DNA from: DRPG01 sp964655065
GTDB lineage: Bacteria; Myxococcota_A; UBA796; GCA-2862545
Direction: 5' to 3'
DNA: 64,000 bases
NCBI GenBank assembly: GCA_964655065.1
Contig: CAZZLC010000009.1
Coordinates: 62,001-126,000 of the forward strand
Positions 17,064 to 25,460 of the stretch are shown in pieces (within the stretch, counting starts at the first letter, position 1; the number at the start of each line of letters is the position of its first letter). Position numbers and translations under genes: made by a program. Under the pieces are notes generated by a model, which saw nothing but the letters and a program-made list of their open reading frames with translations, did no database searches and was not told the origin of the DNA.

Positions 17064-18467
17064 ATGGCCACGACTGCGGACGAGCCCCTCCGGGTGCTGC
17101 TGCTGGATGCCGACGAGAGGGTCGGGGACTTCGGTCGGCCCGACGTGGAGGTCCGGGTCCTCGACACCATCGACGCGGTGGGCCCCTCGCTGATCGACCG
17201 ACCCGCGGACGTCGTGCTGCTCGACCTGCGGTTCGGCGGGGCCACCGGCCTCGACGCACTCGATGCCCTGCTCGATCCCCGCCATCCCGTACCCATCGTC
17301 GCCATGGGTCCGCTGACCGAGCCCGATCTGGACCTCGCGGTCATCGAACGAGGGGCCGAGGACTTCGTGCCTCTCCCCATCGACTCGGGTCGTCTGGCAC
17401 TCGCGCTGCGCCTCGCCGCCGTGCGCTTCCGCACCCGCACGCCCCCGACCGTGCCGCTGAAGCCGGCCCCCGGAGCGCCCGGCCGCCTTCACCCGCTGTG
17501 GAAGCTCGAGCCCGGAACCGTCGTCGACCGCTACGAGGTGGAGCGAATCGTCGGCCGCGGCGGGATGGCCGTGGTCTACCGGGTGCGCCACCGGCGGCTC
17601 GGGTCGGTTCACGCGCTCAAGGTCGTGCTGCCGAGGGCCGGCGACGAGACCGAGCGACTGATGGTCGAAGGCCAGGCACAGGCGCGGCTCCGCCACCCGA
17701 ACCTGGTGAGCGCGACCGACGTTCTCGAGCTCGACCCCGGGGTGGGACTGGTGATGGAGTTCGTCGAGGGACCCACCCTGCTCGAGTGGATGGATCACGG
17801 CACCGCGCCCGCCACCCAGTGGCTCGCGATGTTCCTGGGCATCGTGCGGGGCCTCCGGCACGCTCACGCCCACGGGCTCGTGCACCGGGACCTGAAGCCC
17901 GCCAACGTGCTCCTGCTCGAGACCGCCGACGGGTTCGTGCCCAAGATCGCCGACTTCGGCATCGCTCGAACCCTGCCCGCTCCCGAGAGCCCTCGCGATG
18001 ACGGTGCCGTCGCGGCCGGGGTCGGCACCATCGGCTTCGCGGCCCCCGAGCAGTACGAGGCCCCCGGTCTGGTGGACCCTCGCTCGGACCTGTTCTCGCT
18101 GGGATGCGTGCTCTACACGCTCGCGTGCGGGGTCCCCCCGTTTCGCGGTCGGGAGGCGGCCGAGGTGGTCCAGGCGACCCGGAGCGGCGCCTTCGTGCCT
18201 CCCCACGAAGTGATTGGCGAGCTGCCCCTCCGGTTCTCGTCCATCGTGGCGGGGCTGCTCGCCGTCGACCGGGCACGACGGACCCCGGACTGCCAGTCGC
18301 TGCTCGAACAGCTGGACGATCTCGACCCCTCCACCTTGCCGGACCGACGCCCCGGCGCCTCGACCCACCTCGCCGGAGAGACGCTGGACGTGTGGGCCCA
18401 CGACACGGCCAGCGTCCCGTGGACCACCGGCTGGCAGCCCGACGCCCCCGAGGGGACCACGAGCTGA
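17064..18467 (+). CDS. Receiver-like domain fused to a Ser/Thr protein kinase
   Basis: A 467-residue protein; ATG 17064 has GGGAGG upstream. Residues about 8-120 look like a response-regulator receiver: LLLDADE (acidic pair) and VVLLDLRFGGATGLDAL (phospho-acceptor Asp), but the conserved Lys of the K-P motif near the end is replaced (FVPLPID), so phosphorylation may be lost. A Hanks-type kinase follows from about 150: Gly-loop GRGGMAVVYR, Lys in HALKVV, HRDLKPAN near residue 274, DFG in IADFGIAR, and a PEQYEAPG activation segment end. The kinase looks catalytically complete. There is no transmembrane helix, so it is cytoplasmic. The FHA gene follows 14 bases downstream and is a plausible partner, since FHA domains bind phosphothreonine. 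Confidence 0.92.
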   Translation: MATTADEPLRVLLLDADERVGDFGRPDVEVRVLDTIDAVGPSLIDRPADVVLLDLRFGGATGLDALDALLDPRHPVPIVAMGPLTEPDLDLAVIERGAEDFVPLPIDSGRLALALRLAAVRFRTRTPPTVPLKPAPGAPGRLHPLWKLEPGTVVDRYEVERIVGRGGMAVVYRVRHRRLGSVHALKVVLPRAGDETERLMVEGQAQARLRHPNLVSATDVLELDPGVGLVMEFVEGPTLLEWMDHGTAPATQWLAMFLGIVRGLRHAHAHGLVHRDLKPANVLLLETADGFVPKIADFGIARTLPAPESPRDDGAVAAGVGTIGFAAPEQYEAPGLVDPRSDLFSLGCVLYTLACGVPPFRGREAAEVVQATRSGAFVPPHEVIGELPLRFSSIVAGLLAVDRARRTPDCQSLLEQLDDLDPSTLPDRRPGASTHLAGETLDVWAHDTASVPWTTGWQPDAPEGTTS

Positions 18468-18481
18468 GATACATTGGCCGC

Positions 18482-19453
18482 ATGCCGCCCCAGTACGAGA
18501 TCCGGTTGCCACACGGGGAACACGCGGTCCCCCTCTCGGACGTGCCCCGCACGATCGGCCGGGGTCCTGCCAACGACGTGGTCCTCACCGACGACACCGT
18601 GTCGTGGCACCACGCTCAGGTCTGGCTCGAAGACGGCGAGCCCTGGCTGCGCGACCTCGGCTCGAGGAACGGCACCTGGAGGAACGACCAGCGGGTCACG
18701 GGCTCCACCCAGCTCACCATCGGAGACCGGGTGCGCATCGGCACCAGCGTCGAGATCGTGCTCGAAGGACCCGACGAGCCCGAGCGACTGCCGGTTCGCG
18801 CGCTGCACGTCGAGGACGTCACCTCGGGGGTTCGACTGCTCGTCCGCAACGAGCGCTTCCACATCGGGGGGCACGAGAACTGCGATCTCCGCATCGAGGG
18901 CTGGCCCGATCGCGCAGCGACGATCGTGGTGCATCCCGACGGCGAGCTGTGGATCGGCGGCCAGAGCGAGGACGGTGAGCGCTGGGAGCAGCAGGTCGAG
19001 CCTGGCGAGGTGATCGAGATTCGCGGGCACTCCCTGCGGCTCGTCCACGGCGACGTCGACCACGCCCCCACCGTCGACCAGGCAGCGCTCGCCTATCCCT
19101 ACGCCCTGACCGCCACCGCGAACGGCGCGGGGGGTCCGCAGGTGGTGGTCGGGGATCCGGTGAGTGGCCAGACCTGTCTCGTCACCGGCAACCGCGGGGT
19201 GCTGCTCTTCGTCCTCGCTCGACGCCTCGCGAAGGACCGCGAGGCCGGCAAGGCCGCGGCCGAAGAGGGGTGGTGCACGACCCAGGAGGTGCTCACCGGC
19301 GTGTGGGGGCGGGGCCGCAAGGAGGCCAACCACCTCAACGTGCTGGTGCACCGGCTGCGCGGCCAGCTCGAGGACCAGGGCTTCGATCCCTGGTTCGTCG
19401 AGAAGCGGCGCGGAGGCATCCGGGTGCGCTGCGCCGAGGTCACCGTGCAATGA
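18482..19453 (+). CDS. FHA domain protein with C-terminal winged-helix region
   Basis: A 323-residue protein. Residues 1-95 form a canonical FHA domain: IGRGPANDVVL, SWHHAQVW (with Ser and His of the phosphothreonine pocket) and LGSRNGTW. A second FHA-like segment (FHIGGHENCDL) lies near residue 125. The C-terminal 100 residues contain TTQEVLTGVWG, then NHLNVLVHRLRGQLEDQG and EKRRGGIRVR, the recognition-helix and wing pattern of OmpR-type trans_reg_C domains. It could therefore be a transcription factor whose output is set by Ser/Thr phosphorylation, most simply by the receiver-kinase encoded just upstream. The stop overlaps the rsgA start by four bases (ATGA). Confidence 0.88.
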   Translation: MPPQYEIRLPHGEHAVPLSDVPRTIGRGPANDVVLTDDTVSWHHAQVWLEDGEPWLRDLGSRNGTWRNDQRVTGSTQLTIGDRVRIGTSVEIVLEGPDEPERLPVRALHVEDVTSGVRLLVRNERFHIGGHENCDLRIEGWPDRAATIVVHPDGELWIGGQSEDGERWEQQVEPGEVIEIRGHSLRLVHGDVDHAPTVDQAALAYPYALTATANGAGGPQVVVGDPVSGQTCLVTGNRGVLLFVLARRLAKDREAGKAAAEEGWCTTQEVLTGVWGRGRKEANHLNVLVHRLRGQLEDQGFDPWFVEKRRGGIRVRCAEVTVQ

Positions 19454-20328
19454 GCGCCCGACCCGGTCGCGTCGTCGCGACGCGCGGCCGCCGGGTGGTC
19501 GTCTCCGACGAGGAGGGCGAGCGAACGTGCTTCCTCGCGGGCAAGCGGGCGGTGGTCGGCGACCGGGTCCGCTGGGTGGAGGCACGCGGCGAGGGCGGCA
19601 AGATCGTCTCGGTGGACCCCCGCGAGACCGCGCTGACTCGCGCCGACGCCCGGGGACGCGAGCAGATCCTCGCCGCGAACCTCACCGGCATCGTGGTGGT
19701 GACCGCTCCGAGGCAGCCCCCTTTTCGAGCCGGCCTGCTCGATCGCTACATCGTGGCCGCAGCGATCGGCGGGCTGTCGTCGCTCATCGTGCTCAACAAG
19801 ACCGATCAGGGCGTGCCCGTCGAGGTCGAGACTGCTCTCGCGCTCCGAAACGACGCGGGAACCCCCGTCCTCCGGACCTCGGTCCCGGGGCAGCTCGGCA
19901 TCCAGGAGCTGGCCGAGCAACTTCGCGACGGCGTTCACGCGTTCGTCGGGCACAGCGGCGTGGGCAAGACGTCGCTCGCTCGCGCCCTCCTACCCGGAGT
20001 CGACGTCGGGGAGGTCGGCGATCTGTCCGAGCACTGGGGAACCGGACAGCACACGACGACGTCGAGCCGGATCTTCTCGCTGCCTGGCGGCGGTGAGCTC
20101 GTCGACTCGCCCGGCATCCGAACCTTCGCCCCGGGCCGGCTCACCGCAGCCGACGTGCGGCGCTACTTCCCGATGATGGGCGACCTGCACTGCAAGTTCC
20201 GCGACTGCCTTCACCGGGAGGGCGAGCAGGGCTGCGCCGCGCCTGGCGAGGTCGACCCCGAGCTGCTCGCGTCCTACCGGCGGCTCCTCGGTGAGATCGT
20301 CACGCTCGACGAGCTGCGCGCGCCCTGA
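19450..20328 (+). CDS. rsgA: Ribosome small-subunit-dependent GTPase A
   Basis: A 292-residue circularly permuted GTPase that acts late in 30S maturation. In order: an N-terminal OB-fold (to about 65), G4 NKTD near 117, the G1 P-loop GHSGVGKTS near 167, the G2 region GTGQHTTT, G3 DSPGIR near 220, and the C-terminal zinc knuckle in HCKFRDCLHREGEQGC. All essential residues are present. The start overlaps the FHA gene stop, so rsgA is the last gene of a kinase-FHA-rsgA operon. The pairing of rsgA with phospho-signalling genes is worth noting because bacterial RsgA can be a kinase substrate in other phyla. Confidence 0.95.
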   Translation: MSARPGRVVATRGRRVVVSDEEGERTCFLAGKRAVVGDRVRWVEARGEGGKIVSVDPRETALTRADARGREQILAANLTGIVVVTAPRQPPFRAGLLDRYIVAAAIGGLSSLIVLNKTDQGVPVEVETALALRNDAGTPVLRTSVPGQLGIQELAEQLRDGVHAFVGHSGVGKTSLARALLPGVDVGEVGDLSEHWGTGQHTTTSSRIFSLPGGGELVDSPGIRTFAPGRLTAADVRRYFPMMGDLHCKFRDCLHREGEQGCAAPGEVDPELLASYRRLLGEIVTLDELRAP

Positions 20329-20339
20329 CTCCGCCGAGC

Positions 20340-20945
20340 TCACGGTGCGGTCGCGAGGAGCCACTCCGACGCCAGCGGTCCGAGCACCCCGCCCAGGACG
20401 GCAACCGCCGCGATCAGGGCGACCCCGACGTAGAGGAGGCTCCGGTCGACGCGCCGACGCTCGATGGCCGGGCGTGGAGGCTGCGGCAGCGTCGCGACCA
20501 GGGCCGCCACCGCGGGGGGGCCGCCGACCCGCGGTGGCGCGGGGAGGTCGGAGAGAGCGGGCTCGAGCGCCTGCAGTGCGTCCACGAGCTCGGTCGGCGA
20601 CGGTCGCGTCGCGGCGTCCGCGCTCGACCCCCGCTGCAGGAGCGGCCGGAGCGGCGCGGGCACGGCGAGCCAGCGCGGGCTGTCCACCGACGCGCGGTGG
20701 AGCTCGACCGACGGGTGCCCCGTCACGAGACGAAACAGGGCGGAACACATCGCGTAGACGTCCCCTTCCGGGGCGTCCTCGAGCTCGCGCAGGATCACGC
20801 GAACCGCCGTGGCGGGCGGTAGCGGGCTGCCTCGCTCGAGCAGCACGAGCAGCGGTTCGTCTTCGGAGCCGAGGTCCACCCGTCCTGCGTACCACGCCCG
20901 TCCCCGACCGATCCGGCCGTCGCGCTCAAGCGGGGCGCGGGGCAC
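20340..20945 (-). CDS. Degenerate Ser/Thr kinase fragment with C-terminal membrane anchor
   Basis: A 201-residue protein, with GTG 20945 the likely start. Residues about 60-130 match the C-lobe of Hanks kinases: GDVYAMCSALFRLVTGHP corresponds to the subdomain IX SDIYSLG...LYELLTGxxP region, and ADAATRPSPTELVDALQAL to the subdomain XI Arg/Pro-Ser motif. The Gly-loop Lys, HRD and DFG motifs are all absent, so it cannot be an active kinase. A Pro/Arg linker and one hydrophobic helix (about 168-190) follow. It may be a remnant or a membrane-anchored docking module. It is convergent with rsgA and divergent from the hemerythrin operon. Confidence 0.62.
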   Translation of the reverse strand: MPRAPLERDGRIGRGRAWYAGRVDLGSEDEPLLVLLERGSPLPPATAVRVILRELEDAPEGDVYAMCSALFRLVTGHPSVELHRASVDSPRWLAVPAPLRPLLQRGSSADAATRPSPTELVDALQALEPALSDLPAPPRVGGPPAVAALVATLPQPPRPAIERRRVDRSLLYVGVALIAAVAVLGGVLGPLASEWLLATAP

Positions 20946-21001
20946 GCCGATCGGGCGTCGGGTGGAGTCGGGTGGACCGACCCTGCGATGCGGAGGAGCT
21001 C

Positions 21002-21418
21002 ATGGTCAAGACGACGATGTTCGAGTGGAGCGAGGACTACTCTGTCCGGATTGCCTCCATCGACGAGCAGCACAAGCAGCTGGTGCAGATGCTCAACGAC
21101 CTCTACGCCGGGATGATGAACAACAGCTCGCGCGAGGCAGCGTCGGCGACCCTGAAGGGCCTCACCGAGTACACGGTCACGCACTTCGCCTACGAGGAGA
21201 AGCTCTTCCGTCAGCACGGCTACCCGCAGAGCGAGGAGCACGTGCGCGAGCACCAGGCGCTCGTGCAGGCGGTGGTCGAGTTCGAGGAGAAGTTCACCGC
21301 GGGCGAGGCCTCCATCAACATGGAGCTGATGAACTTCCTCAAGAACTGGCTCATCAAGCACATCCTGGGCTCGGACAAGCAGTACTCGCGGTTCCTGCGG
21401 GATCGGGGGGTCAAGTGA
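21002..21418 (+). CDS. Bacteriohemerythrin
   Basis: A 138-residue protein, the standard length of single-domain bacterial hemerythrins. The diiron ligands are visible: His in DEQHKQL, His and Glu in HFAYEEKLF, two His in EEHVREHQ, and His and Asp in KHILGSDKQY. Such proteins reversibly bind O2 and serve in oxygen delivery, storage or sensing. GGAGGAG precedes the ATG. The stop overlaps the GTG of the following CheA-like sensor gene (GTGA), so the two are translationally coupled, which suggests that O2 or redox state is read out through the sensor. Confidence 0.95.
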   Translation: MVKTTMFEWSEDYSVRIASIDEQHKQLVQMLNDLYAGMMNNSSREAASATLKGLTEYTVTHFAYEEKLFRQHGYPQSEEHVREHQALVQAVVEFEEKFTAGEASINMELMNFLKNWLIKHILGSDKQYSRFLRDRGVK

Positions 21419-23061
21419 CCTCGCCCGTCACCCCACCGGTCGAGGATCTCGCGCGGTTCTTTCAGGATCTCTGTGCGAACGACGACCTCTCCCGGCGTCT
21501 GCCCGCGCGCTCGGATCCCGACGACCCGCTCGCCGAACTCGTCAAGGGGGTGAACGGGTTCCTGGACAAGATGTGGCTGCGGGAGTTCCAGCTCGCCGCC
21601 AGGCAGGAGATGCTCGAGAAGGTGGTCGAGATCCGGACCAACGAGGTCCACGAGATCCTCGACAACGTGAAGGCCGGGTTCCTCGTGGTGGACGAGGACC
21701 AGGTGGTCCAGGACAACTACTCCCGCTCCTGCAACGCGATCTTCGACCGGAGCGACATCCACGGCGAGCGCCTCGTGACCCTCATGGCGCTCGACGAGCG
21801 CGATGCCAACAACTTCTCCGCGATGTTCGAGCAGCTCTTCGCCGGGTTCCTTCCGCTCGACGTCGCCACGGCGCAGCTTCCCCGGTCGTTCTCGCTCGGG
21901 GAGCGTCACTACACCATCGAGGGCGAGCCGCTCGTCATCGACGACGAGGTCCGTCGGGTGTTCTTCACCATCTCCGACGCGACCGACCTGCGGCGAGCCG
22001 AGACCGAGAATGCGCTGCGTCGCTCGCTCATCGAGATCATCAAGCAGCGGGACTCGTTCCTCCAGTTCCTCGAGGACTTCCGCCGGATGGTCCAGAGCGC
22101 AGCCAAGACCAACGACGCGCGCCAGATCCGGGCCGATCTGCACACCACGAAGGGAAACCTCGGCTGCTTCGGGTTGCACGAGCTCGCGGAGCTGGTGCAC
22201 TCGCTCGAGGAGCTCCAGTCGTTCGAGTACGGTCAGATGCTGACCGTGGAGCAGGCGCTCCGGACGTTCCTCGCCGCCAACCACGACGTGCTGCAGGTCG
22301 AGTACGACTCGGCCAACGTGCCGCTCACCGTCGACGTCGAGCGGGTCAGCGGAGCGCTGGAGGAGATCGTCGAGGAGCAGTCGCGCTTCGGTCGGCAGGA
22401 GCTGGCTCGAGCGCTGATCACGAAGGCTCGCTGGCTCCCCGTGGGCCGGGTGCTGCCGGGGCTCCGGAGCCTCGTCGAGCGGGTCGCGGCGCGCGGAGGC
22501 AAGGACGTTCGCGTCGAGTTCGTCAATCCGGAGACCCTCATCGACCCTCGCTGGGCGGGCGAGACGCTCTCCACGTTGATCCACCTCGTGCGCAACAGCA
22601 TCGACCACGGCATCGAGCCGATCGCGGATCGCGGCGACAAGCCTGCACAGGGCACCATCCGGGTGTCCTGCGAGGACGTGGGGGATCGCTGGGTGGTGAA
22701 GGTCGAGGACGACGGGCGTGGCATCGACGTCGACGCCGTCGTGGAGGCGGCCATCGAGAAGGGGTTCCGCACCCGCGAGCAGGTCTCGCGACTCGACGAT
22801 GCCGGCAAGCTCGCGCTCGTGTTCGTGGATCGGCTCACCACCCGTCGCGAGGCGTCGATGAGCTCGGGCCGAGGCGTCGGCATGGGGGCGGTGCGCAGCG
22901 CGGTGGAGTGGGTCGGCGGCGAGGTCACCGCCGTGTCCACGCCCGGCCGAGGCACCTCGATCACGGTGACGATCCCGTACCCACCGGTGGGTGCCGCTTC
23001 GCAGGGTGCTCAGTCGTTCATCGACGAATCTCCCGCTTCGGACCCCGCCTCGGCGCAGTGA
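21415..23061 (+). CDS. CheA-like hybrid: PAS, HPt and histidine-kinase ATPase
   Basis: A 548-residue soluble protein. Residues about 75-200 form a PAS-like sensor (EILDNVKAGFLVVDEDQ). An HPt domain follows, with the phospho-accepting His in DLHTTKGNLGCFG at about residue 243. Residues about 340-530 are a CheA-type HATPase: N-box LVRNSIDHGIE (near 391), G1 DDGRGID (near 432) and G2 SSGRGVGMGA (near 485). The CheW-like regulatory domain of CheA is missing, as is a classical dimerisation motif. The hemerythrin gene upstream overlaps by four bases. I infer an oxygen- or redox-linked phosphorelay; no response regulator lies next to it. Its last 44 bases overlap the convergent glycosylase gene. Confidence 0.92.
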   Translation: MTSPVTPPVEDLARFFQDLCANDDLSRRLPARSDPDDPLAELVKGVNGFLDKMWLREFQLAARQEMLEKVVEIRTNEVHEILDNVKAGFLVVDEDQVVQDNYSRSCNAIFDRSDIHGERLVTLMALDERDANNFSAMFEQLFAGFLPLDVATAQLPRSFSLGERHYTIEGEPLVIDDEVRRVFFTISDATDLRRAETENALRRSLIEIIKQRDSFLQFLEDFRRMVQSAAKTNDARQIRADLHTTKGNLGCFGLHELAELVHSLEELQSFEYGQMLTVEQALRTFLAANHDVLQVEYDSANVPLTVDVERVSGALEEIVEEQSRFGRQELARALITKARWLPVGRVLPGLRSLVERVAARGGKDVRVEFVNPETLIDPRWAGETLSTLIHLVRNSIDHGIEPIADRGDKPAQGTIRVSCEDVGDRWVVKVEDDGRGIDVDAVVEAAIEKGFRTREQVSRLDDAGKLALVFVDRLTTRREASMSSGRGVGMGAVRSAVEWVGGEVTAVSTPGRGTSITVTIPYPPVGAASQGAQSFIDESPASDPASAQ

Positions 23062-23908
23062 GCCCCGCGTGGTAGAGCAGCCGGATCACGCGCCACCGGT
23101 GCGGCCGGTACGCCTCGAGAAGCTCGAACATCCGGGCGTCGTCGGCGCGTGGCTCCCCCGCGAGCGCCCACGCGACGTCGTTGGGGAGGTGGATGTCACC
23201 CGGCGGGAGGGCATCGGCGTCGCCGAGACACATCCCGCAGAAGCTCTCCACCGTCCAGGGGCCGATGCCGCGCAGACTGGCGAGCTTGGTGCGCACGATC
23301 TCGAGCGGCTGCTCGCGGAGACCCTCGATCCGTCCCGCGCGCTCGCAGATGCGCACGATGGTAGCCGCCCGCTTCTGGCCGATGCCGAGCTGCCGCCAGA
23401 CGTGGACCGGCTGACGGACGAGCCGCTTCGGTTCCGGAAACACGGTGAGCGGTAGCGGACCCGGCGCAGGCTCGCCAAACCGGCGAACCAGCCGCTGCCA
23501 GCCCAGCGCGGCCTCCCCGAACGTCACGAGCTGCTGGAGCACGATCGGCACGAGCGCCTCGACCCAGGCGTCGACCCGGGGCACGTAGACCGGGCCCTGG
23601 TCGGCGAGCAGACCGGCCAGTCGAGGGTGCTCGGGCGCGAAGTCGCGGGGTCGGTCCTCGAGTCCGAGCAAGGCCGGAGCGGCATCGACCGCACGCTGCG
23701 CCGCCTCGCCGAACCCCCGGACGACGAACCGGTCGCCGACCACCCGTACGAACAACGTCGCCACGCCCTCCGGGGTCCGCGTGGCCCGGACCCACTCGGT
23801 GTCGGTGAGCCGCATGGTCGGGTCGTTCCGGCCGATGCGCAGGAACCGAACGGTGGCGAAGAGGTCGTGATCGCCGGGTCGCGGCAGTGTGATCTGGGCG
23901 TCGGGCAC
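23018..23908 (-). CDS. AlkA-like DNA-3-methyladenine glycosylase
   Basis: A 296-residue protein of the HhH-GPD superfamily. The helix-hairpin-helix SLRGIGPWTVESF and the following catalytic-region DADALPPGDIHL (Asp in the AlkA position) are clear near residues 205-235; upstream, WVEALVPIVLQQLVTFGEA matches the AlkA core helix. The N-terminal 110 residues fit the AlkA beta-sheet domain. The enzyme removes alkylated purines in base-excision repair. GTG 23908 lies 18 bases after the stop of the upstream esterase gene on the same strand. The 3' end overlaps the CheA-like gene by 44 bases on the opposite strand. Confidence 0.88.
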   Translation of the reverse strand: MPDAQITLPRPGDHDLFATVRFLRIGRNDPTMRLTDTEWVRATRTPEGVATLFVRVVGDRFVVRGFGEAAQRAVDAAPALLGLEDRPRDFAPEHPRLAGLLADQGPVYVPRVDAWVEALVPIVLQQLVTFGEAALGWQRLVRRFGEPAPGPLPLTVFPEPKRLVRQPVHVWRQLGIGQKRAATIVRICERAGRIEGLREQPLEIVRTKLASLRGIGPWTVESFCGMCLGDADALPPGDIHLPNDVAWALAGEPRADDARMFELLEAYRPHRWRVIRLLYHAGLTAPRRGPKREIRR

Positions 23909-23925
23909 CCCGGGGCCGTAAGGAT

Positions 23926-24582
23926 CTACGCGAGGCGTCGCTGGAGGAACCGGCGGAGCTCGGCGACCTCGGCCGCGTTGACCTCGTGGGCCATGGGGTA
24001 GTCGTGCCACTCGGCCTCGATCCCGAGCCGTCGCACCGTCTCGAAGGCCGCACGACCACCGGCGACCGGCACCACGTCGTCGTTGCGCCCGTGTCCGAAC
24101 CACAGGGGCACTTGGCGGCCGGCGTCGGTCAGCTCCGCCTCGAGCGTCTGCTCCACCACGAGATAGCCCGACAGCACGATGGCTCCCGCGAGCGGCTCGG
24201 GCGTCCGCAGGGCAGCGTAGAGCGTCATCGCGCCCCCCTGGCTGAAGCCCACGAGCACGATCTTCTGGGGCGGGACCCCGCGCTTCCCCTCCCGCTCGAC
24301 GAGCGCACGCACCGCTGCGGCCGAGGCACGCACGTCGTCGGCGTTCTCCCGCTCGGGCGCGCGATGGTCGAGCGAGCGGATGTCGTACCAGGACGGCATG
24401 CGGTGCCCGGCGTTGATGGTCACCGGGGCCACCGGCGCGTGAGGAAAGACGAAGCGCACGTCGGAGAAGCCGAGATGGGGCACCAGGGGCGCGAAGTCGT
24501 AGCCCGACGCGCCGAGGCCGTGCAGCCAGATCACCGAGGCACGGACCTGGCCTCCCGGAGTGTGTTCGAGGCAGTCGAGCAT
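23926..24582 (-). CDS. Carboxylesterase/phospholipase-family alpha/beta hydrolase
   Basis: A 218-residue alpha/beta hydrolase, the size of the EstB/YpfH acyl-protein-thioesterase-like family. Landmarks: oxyanion region WLHGLGASGYDF near residue 20, nucleophile GFSQGG near residue 112, Asp in GRNDDVVPV near 170, and His in PMAHEVN near 199. The full catalytic triad is present, and there is no signal peptide. The likely role is hydrolysis of short acyl esters or thioesters. It is the first gene of a two-gene unit with the glycosylase and is divergent from the DUF429 gene 34 bases away. Confidence 0.92.
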   Translation of the reverse strand: MLDCLEHTPGGQVRASVIWLHGLGASGYDFAPLVPHLGFSDVRFVFPHAPVAPVTINAGHRMPSWYDIRSLDHRAPERENADDVRASAAAVRALVEREGKRGVPPQKIVLVGFSQGGAMTLYAALRTPEPLAGAIVLSGYLVVEQTLEAELTDAGRQVPLWFGHGRNDDVVPVAGGRAAFETVRRLGIEAEWHDYPMAHEVNAAEVAELRRFLQRRLA

Positions 24583-24603
24583 GGCGCGTCCTCCACCGGC
24601 GGC

Positions 24604-24609
24604 GTAACC
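24604..24609 (-). promoter_or_regulatory. GGTTAC upstream motif
   Basis: GGTTAC read toward the esterase gene, in the 34-base divergent region shared with the DUF429 gene, about 22 bases before the esterase ATG. Confidence 0.28.
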
Positions 24610-24616
24610 AGGCTGG

Positions 24617-25438
24617 ATGATGCCCTACTACCGCCGCGTCGTCGGCATCGACATGGCCGTCGATCGCCGCTCCGTCGCGGTCGGCTGCGCCACCTGGCAC
24701 GAGACCGATGCCACCTTCGTGGTCGACGAGCTCCACCTCGGAAGCGCCCTCGAGGTCCCACCGGACACCGACGATCGCTTGCTGCAGACCTTGGGCGCCG
24801 TCGCTCCGGTGGTGGCCTCGCGCATCGTCGCCCCCACCCTCGTGGCGATGGATGCCCCGCTCGGCTGGCCTGCCGCGCTGGCCGTCGAGCTGACGGGGCA
24901 CGAGGCGGGACGCCCCCTCACCCTGCCCAGCGAGGATCGGGATCGACTCTTCGTTCGCGCCACCGACCGGGAGATCACCCGGCGCTTCGGTCGCGCCGGG
25001 CTGGCGCTCCGCCCGCTCGAGGTCGGCGCCGATCGCATCGCGCGAACCGCCCAGGCGGCGCTCGCGCTGCTCGATGCCGCCTGCCCCGGGGCCCCCGTGC
25101 TGTGGCCGGACCAGCCCGTGGAGCCCGTGGCGGTGGTCGAGACCTACCCCGCGGCGACCCTCGCCGCTCTCACCGGCCGCCGGGCCAGGGGGTACAAGGG
25201 TCCGCGCGGGCGCGATGCCCGGGCCGTGCTCTTCGCGACGCTCCGCGAGCTCGGCCGTCCCGGCGGGTACCGCGTGGATCGACGGCTCGAGGAGGCCTGC
25301 GTCGAGTCGGACCATGCGCTCGACGCGGTGGTGTGCGCGGTGGCCGGGATCGACGTGGCGACGGGGCAGGCGACGGCGCCCGCTTTCGTCGACGACTCGC
25401 TCAGGCGGGAGGGTTGGATCTGGGTGCGGGATCCGTAG
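24617..25438 (+). CDS. DUF429 family protein
   Basis: A 273-residue protein (ATGATG start). It has the hallmarks of the DUF429 RNase-H-like fold: VGIDMAVDRRSVAVG at the start, MDAPLGWP near residue 77, the RATDREITRRFG basic stretch, VETYPAATLAAL near 176 and DHALDAVVCAVAG near 240. The conserved Asp/Glu residues at these places resemble an RNase-H-type active site, and the family is often described as a predicted nuclease. The biological role is not established. The DUF429 call rests on motif memory. Confidence 0.85.
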   Translation: MMPYYRRVVGIDMAVDRRSVAVGCATWHETDATFVVDELHLGSALEVPPDTDDRLLQTLGAVAPVVASRIVAPTLVAMDAPLGWPAALAVELTGHEAGRPLTLPSEDRDRLFVRATDREITRRFGRAGLALRPLEVGADRIARTAQAALALLDAACPGAPVLWPDQPVEPVAVVETYPAATLAALTGRRARGYKGPRGRDARAVLFATLRELGRPGGYRVDRRLEEACVESDHALDAVVCAVAGIDVATGQATAPAFVDDSLRREGWIWVRDP

Positions 25439-25460
25439 GACTGCGGTACGACCTCGAAAG

